Positions 17,223 through 25,405 of a stretch of DNA of 42,091 nt are shown here, in pieces. The position numbers and the translations under genes were made by a program. How positions within the stretch are numbered: the first letter of the stretch is position 1; the number at the start of each line of letters is the position of its first letter. This stretch comes from an uncultured Bacteroidales bacterium (lineage in GTDB: Bacteria > Bacteroidota > Bacteroidia > Bacteroidales > FEN-979), in NCBI GenBank assembly GCA_903929315.1, contig CAIYUC010000108.1, positions 1-42,091 on the forward strand. Reading direction: 5' to 3'. The notes under the pieces were generated by a model. The model was not told the origin of the DNA and made no database searches. It saw only the letters and a list, made by a program, of their open reading frames with translations.

Positions 17223-18434
17223 ATGAATATTCTCGTTTTGAACTGTGGCAGTTCATCTATTAAATACCAGTTGTTTAACATTGAAAGTCAAACCTTATTT
17301 GCAAAAGGGATTGTTGAAAAAGTAGGGTTAAAAGGTTCCTTCTTAAGACATGAGAAACAAAACGGGGATCAGGTCCGTTTAGAAGGCGAAGTAATAGATC
17401 ACCAGATCGGAATTGAATACCTCTTGGGTGTATTGATAAGCAAAGAACATGGTTGTATCAAAGCTCTGTCTGAGATCAATGCCGTCGGACATCGCATTGT
17501 TCATGGAGGGGAGCGGTTCCAGGAAAGCACCCTGATCAACGACAAGACCCTGAAAGATATAAAAATGTGCATCCCGTTGGCTCCCTTGCATAATCCCGCC
17601 AACCTGAAAGGTGTATTAGCTATGCAACATCTCCTTCCGGATGTTCCCCAGGTGGGTGTTTTTGATACCGCCTTTCACCAAACAATGCCCGATTATACCT
17701 ATATGTATGCGATCCCTTATTCTTTATATAAAAAATATGGGATACGCCGCTATGGATTTCATGGCACAAGCCATTATTATGTCGCCCGCCGTGCCTGTCA
17801 GATTCTTGGTGTAGACATGAATACACAAAAAATCATTACCTGCCATCTCGGGAATGGGTCATCAATGACCGCCATCCTGAATGGGAAATCGATAGATACA
17901 TCAATGGGCCTGACTCCTGTTGAGGGACTGATCATGGGAACCCGTTGCGGGGATATGGATCTGGGAGCGATGACATTCATAATGGAAAAAGAGGAACTCA
18001 GCCTGCAGACAGTGGACACCCTTATCAATAAATTTAGCGGGATGTTAGGTATAACCGGCGTTTCGTCCGATATGCGTGAAATTGAAAAAGCAGCTGACAA
18101 TGGTAACGAAAGAGCTATCCTCGGTTTGAAAATGTACCGCTACCGGATCAAAAAATACATCGGAGCCTACGCCGCTTCGTTGGAAGGGTTAGATCTGCTG
18201 ATCTTTACAGGTGGGATAGGCGAAAACGATCCTGTCACACGTGAAGAATGCTGCAAAGGCTTGGAATATATGGGGATTGAATTTGATAGTGTAGTAAATC
18301 AGAAGGTTCGCGGGAAAGAAGTGCTGCTTAACAAACCTAAATCCAAAGTAAAAGTCATGACCATCCCAACAAACGAAGAACTGATCATCGCTGAACATAC
18401 CTATAAAATTGTTACAGAGATGACACAATCCTGA
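17223..18434 (+). CDS. ackA: Acetate kinase
   Basis: This 403-residue protein has the length and signatures of acetate kinase: MNILVLNCGSSSIKYQLF (acetate kinase signature 1), HRIVHGGERF (signature 2), GVFDTAFHQTMP, RRYGFHGTSHYYV, CHLGNGSSM and GLTPVEGLIMGTRCGDMD. It reversibly phosphorylates acetate with ATP, normally together with phosphotransacetylase to make ATP from acetyl-CoA in fermentation. No pta gene lies in this window. The C-terminal IFTGGIGENDPVTRE completes the nucleotide site. It follows the dehydrogenase gene and is probably in the same transcript. A butyrate kinase identity is unlikely given the acetate kinase-type motifs. Confidence 0.95.
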   Translation: MNILVLNCGSSSIKYQLFNIESQTLFAKGIVEKVGLKGSFLRHEKQNGDQVRLEGEVIDHQIGIEYLLGVLISKEHGCIKALSEINAVGHRIVHGGERFQESTLINDKTLKDIKMCIPLAPLHNPANLKGVLAMQHLLPDVPQVGVFDTAFHQTMPDYTYMYAIPYSLYKKYGIRRYGFHGTSHYYVARRACQILGVDMNTQKIITCHLGNGSSMTAILNGKSIDTSMGLTPVEGLIMGTRCGDMDLGAMTFIMEKEELSLQTVDTLINKFSGMLGITGVSSDMREIEKAADNGNERAILGLKMYRYRIKKYIGAYAASLEGLDLLIFTGGIGENDPVTREECCKGLEYMGIEFDSVVNQKVRGKEVLLNKPKSKVKVMTIPTNEELIIAEHTYKIVTEMTQS

Positions 18435-18669
18435 TCACTCTTGATTCTTCATTCTTAATTTCCTTTCCCTATTTGCTGTGAGGCAGGTGTGTCTATAATG
18501 TAAAAACTATATTTAAAAGCGAAGGTGCTGAGAAGTTCCTATGGGGCTTTAGATTGATGTTGTTCTGTTTTACTTTTTAGTCCACCGCACAAAGTCTTTA
18601 TCATACCAGCAGTTCAAAATAAAATTTAACCATTTTTTTTCAATAGAACACAAAAAAAATAATTTTTTT

Positions 18670-18677
18670 TAACTTTG
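18670..18677 (+). promoter_or_regulatory. Putative -7 element (TAACTTTG) for the CHAD gene
   Basis: TAACTTTG fits TAnnTTTG and lies 22 bp upstream of the preferred ATG at 18700. The 265 bp between ackA and this gene hold A/T-rich runs and nothing else I can identify: no tRNA, no convincing hairpin and no -33 box. Confidence 0.45.
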
Positions 18678-18699
18678 AGCTGCGAAGTTTTTGAGGGAT

Positions 18700-19542
18700 A
18701 TGTCAGAGAAAAGCAATTTCCTTTACAAGGCATATAAGAAAAAGGCGTATTCATTGCAGTCAAACCTGGTACAATCTTCTGCCCGGTTGGAGACCGGCCA
18801 GATCCATCGAATAAGGCTCGATATTAAGAGAATCAGGGCCATTTTTCAACTGATAGAGATCCTAAGACCAGAAGAGTTTTCAGAACAACGCGATGGTCAT
18901 TTTCTTAGAACCCTGTTTAAGACGGCAGGGAAAATAAGGGAACTCCAGGTTAACCTTCTTTCGCTGGAACAATTGGCAGAGAAATCGGATATTATTCTTC
19001 CATTCAAAGAATTCCTGATCCGGGAAGAAATAAAATACAGAAAGAATTTTAAATATGCAGCTACCCGGTTTGATTCCTCATATTTATCAGAGATTTCCTT
19101 AAAGATCAGTCAACTTGAGAAGGATATTCCCGCTGAGCAGATCATTGATCAAGCCATTGCCTTCATAACCACAGCCACTGTAGCCATTAGAAAATTGAAT
19201 ACAGGACCGGGAAGCACAGAAAGTATGCATAAAATCAGACAACAGCTGAAATCCTTAGGAGGGATTGCAGCACTGATCGCTACTACAAGACCGGATGAGA
19301 AGCTAAAAAATCTGATCAATGTGATAAAGAACACCGATTTCAGATTAGGACAGTGGCATGATCATGTTGTACTGGCAGCTTCGCTGGATTCTTTCCTTGA
19401 ACTGACGGAACAGGGTACGGGCGAAATAGCACTTACGTTGCAATTACTGTCAGAAAAAATGAAAAAGGAGAACCGGCATTGGGTACATGCGTTAAAACCA
19501 ACGGTACAATCGACAATTCGGGAAATCAAACTTTATATATAA
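18700..19542 (+). CDS. CHAD domain-containing protein
   Basis: The preferred ATG at 18700 gives 280 residues; the track start is a TTG three codons upstream. The protein is almost entirely helical with repeated basic/His patterns typical of CHAD: HRIRLDIKRIRAIFQLIE, MHKIRQQLKSLGG and LGQWHDHVVL. CHAD domains bind inorganic polyphosphate through conserved His, Lys and Arg residues and localise to polyphosphate granules. Often they sit beside CYTH phosphatases or polyphosphate kinases, but none is visible here, so this is a stand-alone CHAD protein. It is 34 bp upstream of a GNAT gene on the same strand and probably co-transcribed. The link with acetate kinase (phosphate metabolism) may be coincidental. 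Confidence 0.82.
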   Translation: MSEKSNFLYKAYKKKAYSLQSNLVQSSARLETGQIHRIRLDIKRIRAIFQLIEILRPEEFSEQRDGHFLRTLFKTAGKIRELQVNLLSLEQLAEKSDIILPFKEFLIREEIKYRKNFKYAATRFDSSYLSEISLKISQLEKDIPAEQIIDQAIAFITTATVAIRKLNTGPGSTESMHKIRQQLKSLGGIAALIATTRPDEKLKNLINVIKNTDFRLGQWHDHVVLAASLDSFLELTEQGTGEIALTLQLLSEKMKKENRHWVHALKPTVQSTIREIKLYI

Positions 19543-19576
19543 ATATCTGTTTTACTAAAAGTTTCGTATCAATACC

Positions 19577-20011
19577 ATGGATAGTAAATCAATACTGTTC
19601 AGGTCTGAGAATATCGACTTTTATGCGGACTGTCCTGCACCGGAAGAATATTACAAATTGTTCCTGACGACAGACTGGAATAATGAATATTGTTTCACGA
19701 AAGTGGAAATTGAACAATCGATCCGGAACATCTGGTACACGATATCTGCTTATGCCGGAAAAGAACTTATCGGCAGTGGTAGTATCCTGTCTGACGGCAT
19801 ACATCATGCCCTTATTGTAAACATGATCGTACATCCAGATTATCAAAACCAGGGCATCGGAACAACTATTCTCAGGTTACTGGTAAAAAAATGCAGGGAA
19901 TGCAAGATCCGGGATATCCAGCTATTTGCAGTAGAGAATAAATGCAGGTTTTACAAAAAATTTGGTTTTGTTGCCCGCCCGGATAATGCCCCCGGAATGC
20001 AATTCAAGTAA
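19577..20011 (+). CDS. GNAT-family N-acetyltransferase
   Basis: This 144-residue protein has a GNAT fold with the acetyl-CoA-binding motif A in VNMIVHPDYQNQGIGTTILRLL (Q/RxxGxG/A pattern QNQGIG at about residues 93-98) and a C-terminal KFGFVARPD strand typical of the family. It transfers an acetyl group from acetyl-CoA to an amine; the acceptor cannot be inferred. It begins 34 bp after the CHAD gene and has no promoter of its own that I can see. The next gene has a -7 element at 20024, so this is the likely end of the short CHAD-GNAT unit. Confidence 0.85.
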   Translation: MDSKSILFRSENIDFYADCPAPEEYYKLFLTTDWNNEYCFTKVEIEQSIRNIWYTISAYAGKELIGSGSILSDGIHHALIVNMIVHPDYQNQGIGTTILRLLVKKCRECKIRDIQLFAVENKCRFYKKFGFVARPDNAPGMQFK

Positions 20012-20023
20012 TAATATCTAACG

Positions 20024-20031
20024 TATCTTTG
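20024..20031 (+). promoter_or_regulatory. Putative -7 element (TATCTTTG) for the methyltransferase gene
   Basis: TATCTTTG fits TAnnTTTG and is 20 bp upstream of the ATG at 20052, predicting a very short leader. No clear TTTG box is seen at the expected upstream distance. Confidence 0.5.
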
Positions 20032-20051
20032 CTACCCAAACTAAACACACT

Positions 20052-21149
20052 ATGAAAGATGCTCGTGAGGTACGGAAGCTTCCACCTGTCTGGTTCATCA
20101 GATTACTCAGTAGCTTCCGCCAGGCTTTACTTTCCTTTAGTAAGAAAATCTACCCCGCCAATGTGGTTCTCTCAGAACATATCCAATATTTCTGGCTTCT
20201 TTCCTGCATCCGGGTTGCGGCTGAATTGAACATTGCAGAGATCCTGAAAAACGGGCCAAAGACGATCGGGGAAATTGCACAACTGACCGGTGCACATAGT
20301 GAATCGCTTCATCGAGTGATGCGTGCTTTAGCCAGCCAGGGTATTTTCAGGAAGAACAGGAACAACAGGTTTGCCAACACTTCGCTTTCAAAACCACTGA
20401 TTGATGGGAAAGGATCTTTACGGAATATGATAATGCAACACCTTGGTAAACTGAACTGGTCGGTATTCAACGAGATCTCATACACTGTTAAAACCGGGAA
20501 AGATGCTTTTTCAAAAGTTAATGGCAAAAGGATCTATGATTACTTGTCAGAGCACGAGGAAGAATGCGCACTATTTGATAAATCCATGACAGAACTCACA
20601 GATTTCTCCATTGAGCCTTTATTGAATTCCTATGATTTTTCCGGATATAAGACCATTGCTGACATCGGGGGAGGCGAAGGATTGCTTCTCGCCAATATTT
20701 TATTTAAACATAAAAACTCAAAGGGAATACTTATTGATTTACCGGCCGGCCTGAATAACTCACAAATGATTTTTGAGAAATACGGGGTGATGAACAGGGT
20801 GCAGATTATTCCCGGGAATTTTTTCGAGTCAATACCTGCATTGGCTGATGCCTATATCGTTAAAAATATTATTCCTAACTGGAGTGATGAGGAGGGAGCG
20901 ATGATCCTCTCCAATATCCGGCAGGTTCTCCCTGACAATGGCAAAATATTGCTTATTGAAATGGTTGTGGAAGAGGATAATCGTCCGTCCTATGGAAAAA
21001 TTATAGATATCCAGATGATGGTTTGTATGCAGGCCGGGAAAGAAAGGACCCGGAAAGAATTCCAGGCCATCATTGAAAAAGCAGGTTTAAAGATCAAAAG
21101 GATCGTCCCGACAATTGCGCCATTCAGCATTATCGAATTAATGAAATGA
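20052..21149 (+). CDS. Class I O-methyltransferase-like protein with dimerisation domain, lacking the usual catalytic His
   Basis: This 365-residue protein has the two-domain plan of the Methyltransf_2 (plant/bacterial small-molecule O-methyltransferase) family. The N-terminal winged-helix dimerisation domain (about residues 40-120; AAELNIAEILKNGPKTIGEIA, LHRVMRALASQGIF) is followed by a SAM domain with IADIGGGEGLLLANIL, DLPAGL and PGNFFE. The position normally occupied by the catalytic base in LHDW reads IPNW (P275), so the standard His is missing. This could mean a non-methylating relative, a different chemistry such as C-methylation or decarboxylation, or a shifted base. It has its own -7 element. 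Its place ahead of the permease-BtrH-ACP genes fits tailoring of a carrier-bound or lipid product, which is inference. Confidence 0.82.
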   Translation: MKDAREVRKLPPVWFIRLLSSFRQALLSFSKKIYPANVVLSEHIQYFWLLSCIRVAAELNIAEILKNGPKTIGEIAQLTGAHSESLHRVMRALASQGIFRKNRNNRFANTSLSKPLIDGKGSLRNMIMQHLGKLNWSVFNEISYTVKTGKDAFSKVNGKRIYDYLSEHEEECALFDKSMTELTDFSIEPLLNSYDFSGYKTIADIGGGEGLLLANILFKHKNSKGILIDLPAGLNNSQMIFEKYGVMNRVQIIPGNFFESIPALADAYIVKNIIPNWSDEEGAMILSNIRQVLPDNGKILLIEMVVEEDNRPSYGKIIDIQMMVCMQAGKERTRKEFQAIIEKAGLKIKRIVPTIAPFSIIELMK

Positions 21150-21241
21150 TAACCCCGGGTTCATGACCGGTCGATCATTCCTTACTCTGCCATTCAAATC
21201 CTTCCATTATTTTTCCACCTGCCTTTTACAGTTTAATTCCT

Positions 21242-21249
21242 TAACTTTG
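21242..21249 (+). promoter_or_regulatory. Putative -7 element (TAACTTTG) for the permease-BtrH-ACP operon
   Basis: TAACTTTG fits TAnnTTTG. The ATG at 21254 is only 5 bp downstream, so transcription from this element would start at or near the start codon, implying a leaderless transcript or a start a little farther in. Confidence 0.45.
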
Positions 21250-21253
21250 CTTC

Positions 21254-22444
21254 ATGCAGAAGCTCCTTGCTGCCCTTTATAAAGAAATCCTTATTCTTTA
21301 CCGGGACCTCCCCGGATTACTCATCCTTTTTTTAATGCCGGTTATCCTGATCCTGATCGTAACTGTTGCACAGGAAAATGCAATGAAATGGTCGAAAGAA
21401 TCAAAGAGTGAAATCCTTTTTGTTGACCAATCACATTCAGCGACTTCAAAAGCAATCGGGCAAAGTCTTGATAATTCCGGGTTCTACACGTTGATCAAAG
21501 AATATAAGCATCAATCCTTGAATGTGGACGCAGTCACGAAACTAATCGCAGAAGGTGATTATTCCATTGGCATCATAATAGCGCGAAAAGATTCAGCAAT
21601 TCAACTATTGATCGACCCGGTACTGCAGGAACAATTTAAGAATTCAATCATTGCCTCTCTGACCTTTATTATTAAAGGTGCCCAAAGCAGGATTGCCATA
21701 GAAACACTCCTTAAGGCCATGGTTCCCGGGATGAATCAGGCAGTTGACGGGATCATCAGGTCCTCTTTGGATCATAATACTCCGGTAACAGAAGTCTATC
21801 CGGCCAAGGACAGATCTTTCATTAAACCTTCATTATCACAAAACAGTATTCCCGGGTTTATTCTTTTTGCTATGTTTTTCATTGTAATCCCTTTGTCAGG
21901 GAGCATGATCAACGAGAAAAATGAAGGTTCTTTTGCCCGTCTGAAAACATTGCCAGTGCCTGTTTCCATCCTTTTAACATCCAAAGTGATCGGCTATCTT
22001 GCCGTTTGTCTTATTCAATTTGCCCTGATGCTGGCCATAGGTGTTTGGGTCCTCCCGGCATTTTTTGGACTGCCGGCATTCCATCCTGGAAATCAACACC
22101 TTGCTATTATACTCACAACCCTGGCTTCGAGCCTTGCGGCGATCGGTTTCGGCCTTATCGTCGGGGCCTGTTCTACCACCCATGGACAAGCGGCTTTGTT
22201 TGGATCTGTGATGGTAGTCATTCTGGGAATTATAAGCGGATCGTTTCTCCCGGTGCATCTGTTTCCGAAAGTTTTCCAGTACCTGAGCTCTATCTCCCCT
22301 GTCCGCTGGGGAATTGATAATTACCTGGACATTTTTGTCCGGGGAGAAACCCTTGCCAACATTGTTCCCAATATTTTATTATTACTTTTGTTTTTTGTTT
22401 TTGCATTGATCATTTCCATTTTTATTTTTGCAAAACCGAAATAA
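21254..22444 (+). CDS. ABC-2 type transporter permease
   Basis: This 396-residue membrane protein has the ABC2_membrane_3 layout: one N-terminal helix (about residues 15-37; LPGLLILFLMPVILILI), a large extracytoplasmic domain (about 38-195), and five to six C-terminal helices beginning FILFAMFFIVIPLSGSMINEKNEGSF, the typical EKNEGSF coupling segment. Family members work with an ATPase to export lipids or small molecules. No ABC ATPase gene is present in this window, so the partner must be encoded elsewhere. It heads a compact operon with the HTH protein, BtrH-like protein, ACP and sulfotransferase (gaps of 27 bp or less), which suggests it exports the product or resists it. Confidence 0.87.
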   Translation: MQKLLAALYKEILILYRDLPGLLILFLMPVILILIVTVAQENAMKWSKESKSEILFVDQSHSATSKAIGQSLDNSGFYTLIKEYKHQSLNVDAVTKLIAEGDYSIGIIIARKDSAIQLLIDPVLQEQFKNSIIASLTFIIKGAQSRIAIETLLKAMVPGMNQAVDGIIRSSLDHNTPVTEVYPAKDRSFIKPSLSQNSIPGFILFAMFFIVIPLSGSMINEKNEGSFARLKTLPVPVSILLTSKVIGYLAVCLIQFALMLAIGVWVLPAFFGLPAFHPGNQHLAIILTTLASSLAAIGFGLIVGACSTTHGQAALFGSVMVVILGIISGSFLPVHLFPKVFQYLSSISPVRWGIDNYLDIFVRGETLANIVPNILLLLLFFVFALIISIFIFAKPK

Positions 22445-22471
22445 ACACCAATTTTCAAGAAATCCTTTTCA

Positions 22472-22981
22472 ATGAAGGAAAAAGATGGTTATATCAATTG
22501 TCCGGAACAGCAGGTTATCCTGTACGTGGAGAAAGAAGACGGGCAATACGGGCCCATGCAGACAGGATCATACCTTTCCGGGAATTACCTTGACGATTAC
22601 GAAATAAAACGGGTTCACCTTGAAGAATCTTTACGAATCCGTGTAATGAAGGGTGAAATAAGCATGGTGAAGTATTATATGGTTCTTGAAGACCTTACAC
22701 TTTCTGAACTAGCCGCAAGAGTGGGCTTGAGTAAAACAAAAGTCAATAGACATCTTGATCCTGTTCATTTTGGCAAAGCGAAAGTTGAGACACTTAAAAA
22801 ATATGCAGACGTTTTCAATGTTCCCGTATCAAATATGTTGCAGGTCATAATGCTGAAAAAAGGTGATAACCTTGAATCCTATACTGTCCTCGAAGAGAAA
22901 AAACAAACCGAAGGCATTGAACAAGTGAAAACAGAAAACCCATATGTGATGCTGGTTATAATCGGTGAGAAAAGAAAATGA
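22472..22981 (+). CDS. Small helix-turn-helix protein within the BtrH/ACP operon
   Basis: This 169-residue protein has an acidic N-terminal region of about 60 residues with no family I recognise, then a Cro/C1 (XRE)-like HTH (about residues 65-115; LTLSELAARVGLSKTKVNRHLDP, then AKVETLKKYADVFNVPVSNML), and a short hydrophilic tail. Its stop overlaps the BtrH-like ATG by four bases (ATGA). Fusing a DNA-binding domain to a small operon in this way suggests an autoregulator, but a structural role for the HTH cannot be excluded. No operator could be assigned. Confidence 0.72.
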   Translation: MKEKDGYINCPEQQVILYVEKEDGQYGPMQTGSYLSGNYLDDYEIKRVHLEESLRIRVMKGEISMVKYYMVLEDLTLSELAARVGLSKTKVNRHLDPVHFGKAKVETLKKYADVFNVPVSNMLQVIMLKKGDNLESYTVLEEKKQTEGIEQVKTENPYVMLVIIGEKRK

Positions 22982-23985
22982 TTACCATCCCCTACAAGCA
23001 TAAAATGGCGGCACATTGTGAGTCGGGAAGTATCACTTCCCTTCTTAACAATGCAGGTCTTGATATTACGGAACCTATGGTATTCGGGATCTCCAGCGGT
23101 ATTTTCTTCGGGTACTTTCATAAAATGAAATCTTTCCCCTTTCCAACGTTTATTGTCAGGAACAAACCCGGAAAAATGCGCGAGAACCTGACCAAACGGG
23201 CAGGCATAAAATTCCATACCTATACATTCAAGGATCCTGAAAAGGGGCGGCAAATGCTTAACCGTTTATTGGAACAGAATATTCCTACCGCAGCCCAGGT
23301 CGATTTCTTTTATATGGATTACATCCCCTCCTGGGAAAGAGTTCATATCAATGTCCATTTTATTGTGGTTGTAGGCCTGAATACCTATCATTATCTTGTC
23401 AGTGACAGCTATTTCCCGGAGCTGGTGTCACTGAAAACGGAATCTCTGAACACGGCCCGATTTGCAGGCGGTAATATGTCGCCAAAAGGTTTTTTATTTC
23501 ATCCTGAATTCATACCTAAAGATATTGATTACGAAAAGGCCATTATCAAGGGAATTAAAAAATCATGTTTCAATATGTTAAAGATCCCTATCCCCTTCCT
23601 GGGTGTAAAAGGGATCCGTTTATTTGCGAAGAAGATCATAGAATGGCCTTCACTGGCAAGGGATACGGAACATCTCTCACATGAGATCATGAAAATCAAT
23701 ATTCTGCTGGAAGACCAGGGCACCGGTGGCGGAGGATTTCGTTTTATGTTTGCTACTTTCCTTCAACAAGCCGCAGGCATGATTAATGAACCTGAGCTTC
23801 TTGACTTCTCAAAAAAAATGATGGAGATCGGGGATGGTTGGAGAGAATTCTCCCTGTTGGCTGCCAGGTTTGGTAAGAATCGTGACCTGGGCCCGGAACG
23901 AATGAAAGAATTATCCGAAAAGCTGATGGATCGGGCACAGGTAGAACAGCAATTCTTCTCCCAACTTTATAAAACTATAAAATAA
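22978..23985 (+). CDS. BtrH-like peptidase-fold acyltransferase (BtrH_N plus DUF4872-type)
   Basis: This 335-residue protein matches BtrH_N/DUF4872 proteins. The N-terminal half has papain-like catalytic positions C14 (HCESGS), H127 (NVHFIVVVG) and D143 (VSDSYF), together with FGISSGIFFGYF. The helical C-terminal half includes LLEDQGTGGGGFRFMFATFLQQAA. In butirosin biosynthesis BtrH transfers an acyl group from a carrier protein to an aminoglycoside amine. Here the ACP gene starts 10 bp downstream, so transfer of an ACP-bound acyl or aminoacyl group to an amine is the most likely role; the acceptor is unknown. It overlaps the HTH gene by four bases. Homology to BtrH is clear at the level of pattern; acceptor and donor identities are inference. 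Confidence 0.82.
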   Translation: MITIPYKHKMAAHCESGSITSLLNNAGLDITEPMVFGISSGIFFGYFHKMKSFPFPTFIVRNKPGKMRENLTKRAGIKFHTYTFKDPEKGRQMLNRLLEQNIPTAAQVDFFYMDYIPSWERVHINVHFIVVVGLNTYHYLVSDSYFPELVSLKTESLNTARFAGGNMSPKGFLFHPEFIPKDIDYEKAIIKGIKKSCFNMLKIPIPFLGVKGIRLFAKKIIEWPSLARDTEHLSHEIMKINILLEDQGTGGGGFRFMFATFLQQAAGMINEPELLDFSKKMMEIGDGWREFSLLAARFGKNRDLGPERMKELSEKLMDRAQVEQQFFSQLYKTIK

Positions 23986-23995
23986 AACCAATCCA

Positions 23996-24292
23996 ATGAC
24001 TGAAATACCTTCTGCAGAACTGAAGATGGAGATCAAAAAACTCATCATGAATACCCTCAACATTAATGATGTTAACCCGGCAGAGGTGGATGATGAACTT
24101 CCTCTTTTCGGGGGAGGTAATAAGCTTTCACTGGATTCAGTCGATGCACTGGAAATAATTATGGCGATCCAGCGAACATATCAGGTCCGGATCGCCGATC
24201 AAAATCTGGCACGATATACACTCAGATCCATCAACAGTATCGCCGAATTTATTGAATCAGAAAAAGCCAAGCAACATCCTGAAACAAAATAG
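23996..24292 (+). CDS. Acyl carrier protein
   Basis: This 98-residue acidic helical protein has the phosphopantetheine attachment motif in LSLDSVDALEI, with S48 the serine to be modified, and the typical four-helix pattern (MEIKKLIMNTLN; LEIIMAIQRTYQ; SINSIAEFIES). It is a little longer than FabF-type ACPs because of an N-terminal extension and the GGGNK loop before helix II. It follows the BtrH-like gene by 10 bp and abuts the sulfotransferase gene (3 bp from stop to start). This genomic neighbourhood points to a dedicated carrier for the cluster rather than the fatty-acid ACP. A matching ligase may be the PaaK-like gene 2 kb downstream. Confidence 0.9.
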   Translation: MTEIPSAELKMEIKKLIMNTLNINDVNPAEVDDELPLFGGGNKLSLDSVDALEIIMAIQRTYQVRIADQNLARYTLRSINSIAEFIESEKAKQHPETK

Positions 24293-24295
24293 CTC

Positions 24296-25402
24296 TTGAA
24301 AAACTCCTATCTCACAGCAGGCATAAGTCTTCCTAATCTATTACGTCTGCTTCGCAGAAACGAGATCTCCTTCCGGCCAAAATATTTATTCAGGCTTCTT
24401 TTTTTACTTCAAAGTGCATTATGGTCATCTTTTTTTGCGCTCATCGAAAAAGTAAAGTATGAGAAAAAGATCCGGAAGGTTGCAATACCTGAAGATCCTG
24501 TTTTTATTATCGGGCACTGGAGGTCAGGGTCGACATTTCTTCACCAGCTGATGAGCCTGGATCCAAATTTCACTGTGCCAACCCTTTTCAAGGTGGCAAT
24601 TCCGGATAGTTTTCTTTCATCCCATAAATATTATAAACCAATCATGAGCTCCATGGTGAGTAAAATCAGACCCATGGACAAGGTAAGGCTTGGGATGGAT
24701 GAACCACAGGAAGATGAATATGCTGTTTATAGGATCACTCAATTCTCTCCTCTTGAAAGGCTTGTTTTTCCTAATAATTCTAATTATTTTCTGCTGGATC
24801 TCGCTTCTTTTCTTCCGGAAAATTCTCACCTGGCAGATTGGGAACAGAAACTCGTTTGGTATTTCAGGAAGTTATCTTTTAAATCGGGAAAACCTATTGT
24901 TTCCAAAAATCCTTTCAATTCTTTACGTATCAGGGAACTGAACAAACTTTTTCCTGAAGCCCGTTTTATCCATATTTACAGGAATCCCTTTGATGTCATC
25001 CCATCTACGATTCATATGTGGAATATTATTCAGCAACAGAATTCGCTCAACCGTCAGGGAAGAAAACCTGAACTGGATGAAGTTGTGACAGTCTTTGACC
25101 GGGTATTATCTGCCATACGTAAAGACAAGGAGTCATTGCCGGAAAACAGGTTCTACGAAATGCCATTCGAGGACCTGGAATCAGACCCAGTGAAAGAAAT
25201 AACCAAACTTTATAAAGCTTTTAACCTGAGCTATAACAATGAATTTGAGAAAAAGATGAAATCGTTCTTATCAGAAATGCAAGGATTCAAAAAAAATGTT
25301 TTTCAACTTACCCTTGAGGAAAAGACATTGATCTATGACAGACTCCGCCATCAAATGGAACATTATGGTTATAGTCAGAATTATATAGGATCGATCCAAT
25401 AA
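24296..25402 (+). CDS. PAPS-dependent sulfotransferase family protein
   Basis: This 368-residue protein has a 5'-phosphosulfate-binding loop IIGHWRSGSTFLHQL at about residues 71-85 and a 3'-phosphate motif in IYRNPFDVIPSTIHMW at about 223-238. The fold therefore fits the cytosolic/Stf0-like sulfotransferase superfamily, which moves sulfate from PAPS to hydroxyl or amine groups. The start is TTG: it is three bases after the ACP stop and no in-frame ATG occurs before the P-loop, so I accept the non-ATG start with moderate confidence. Membership of the ACP operon suggests sulfation of the cluster product. Lipid or carbohydrate acceptors are both possible. PAPS supply genes are not in the window. 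Confidence 0.85.
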   Translation: MKNSYLTAGISLPNLLRLLRRNEISFRPKYLFRLLFLLQSALWSSFFALIEKVKYEKKIRKVAIPEDPVFIIGHWRSGSTFLHQLMSLDPNFTVPTLFKVAIPDSFLSSHKYYKPIMSSMVSKIRPMDKVRLGMDEPQEDEYAVYRITQFSPLERLVFPNNSNYFLLDLASFLPENSHLADWEQKLVWYFRKLSFKSGKPIVSKNPFNSLRIRELNKLFPEARFIHIYRNPFDVIPSTIHMWNIIQQQNSLNRQGRKPELDEVVTVFDRVLSAIRKDKESLPENRFYEMPFEDLESDPVKEITKLYKAFNLSYNNEFEKKMKSFLSEMQGFKKNVFQLTLEEKTLIYDRLRHQMEHYGYSQNYIGSIQ

Positions 25403-25405
25403 TTT

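Noticed and set aside
17223-18434. Butyrate kinase instead of acetate kinase
   Set aside because: The length and the GFHGTSH and MGTRCGDMD motifs are typical of acetate kinase.
18435-18699. Possible small RNA or riboswitch between ackA and the CHAD gene
   Set aside because: No stable hairpin or conserved riboswitch core was visible; only A/T runs and a -7 element.
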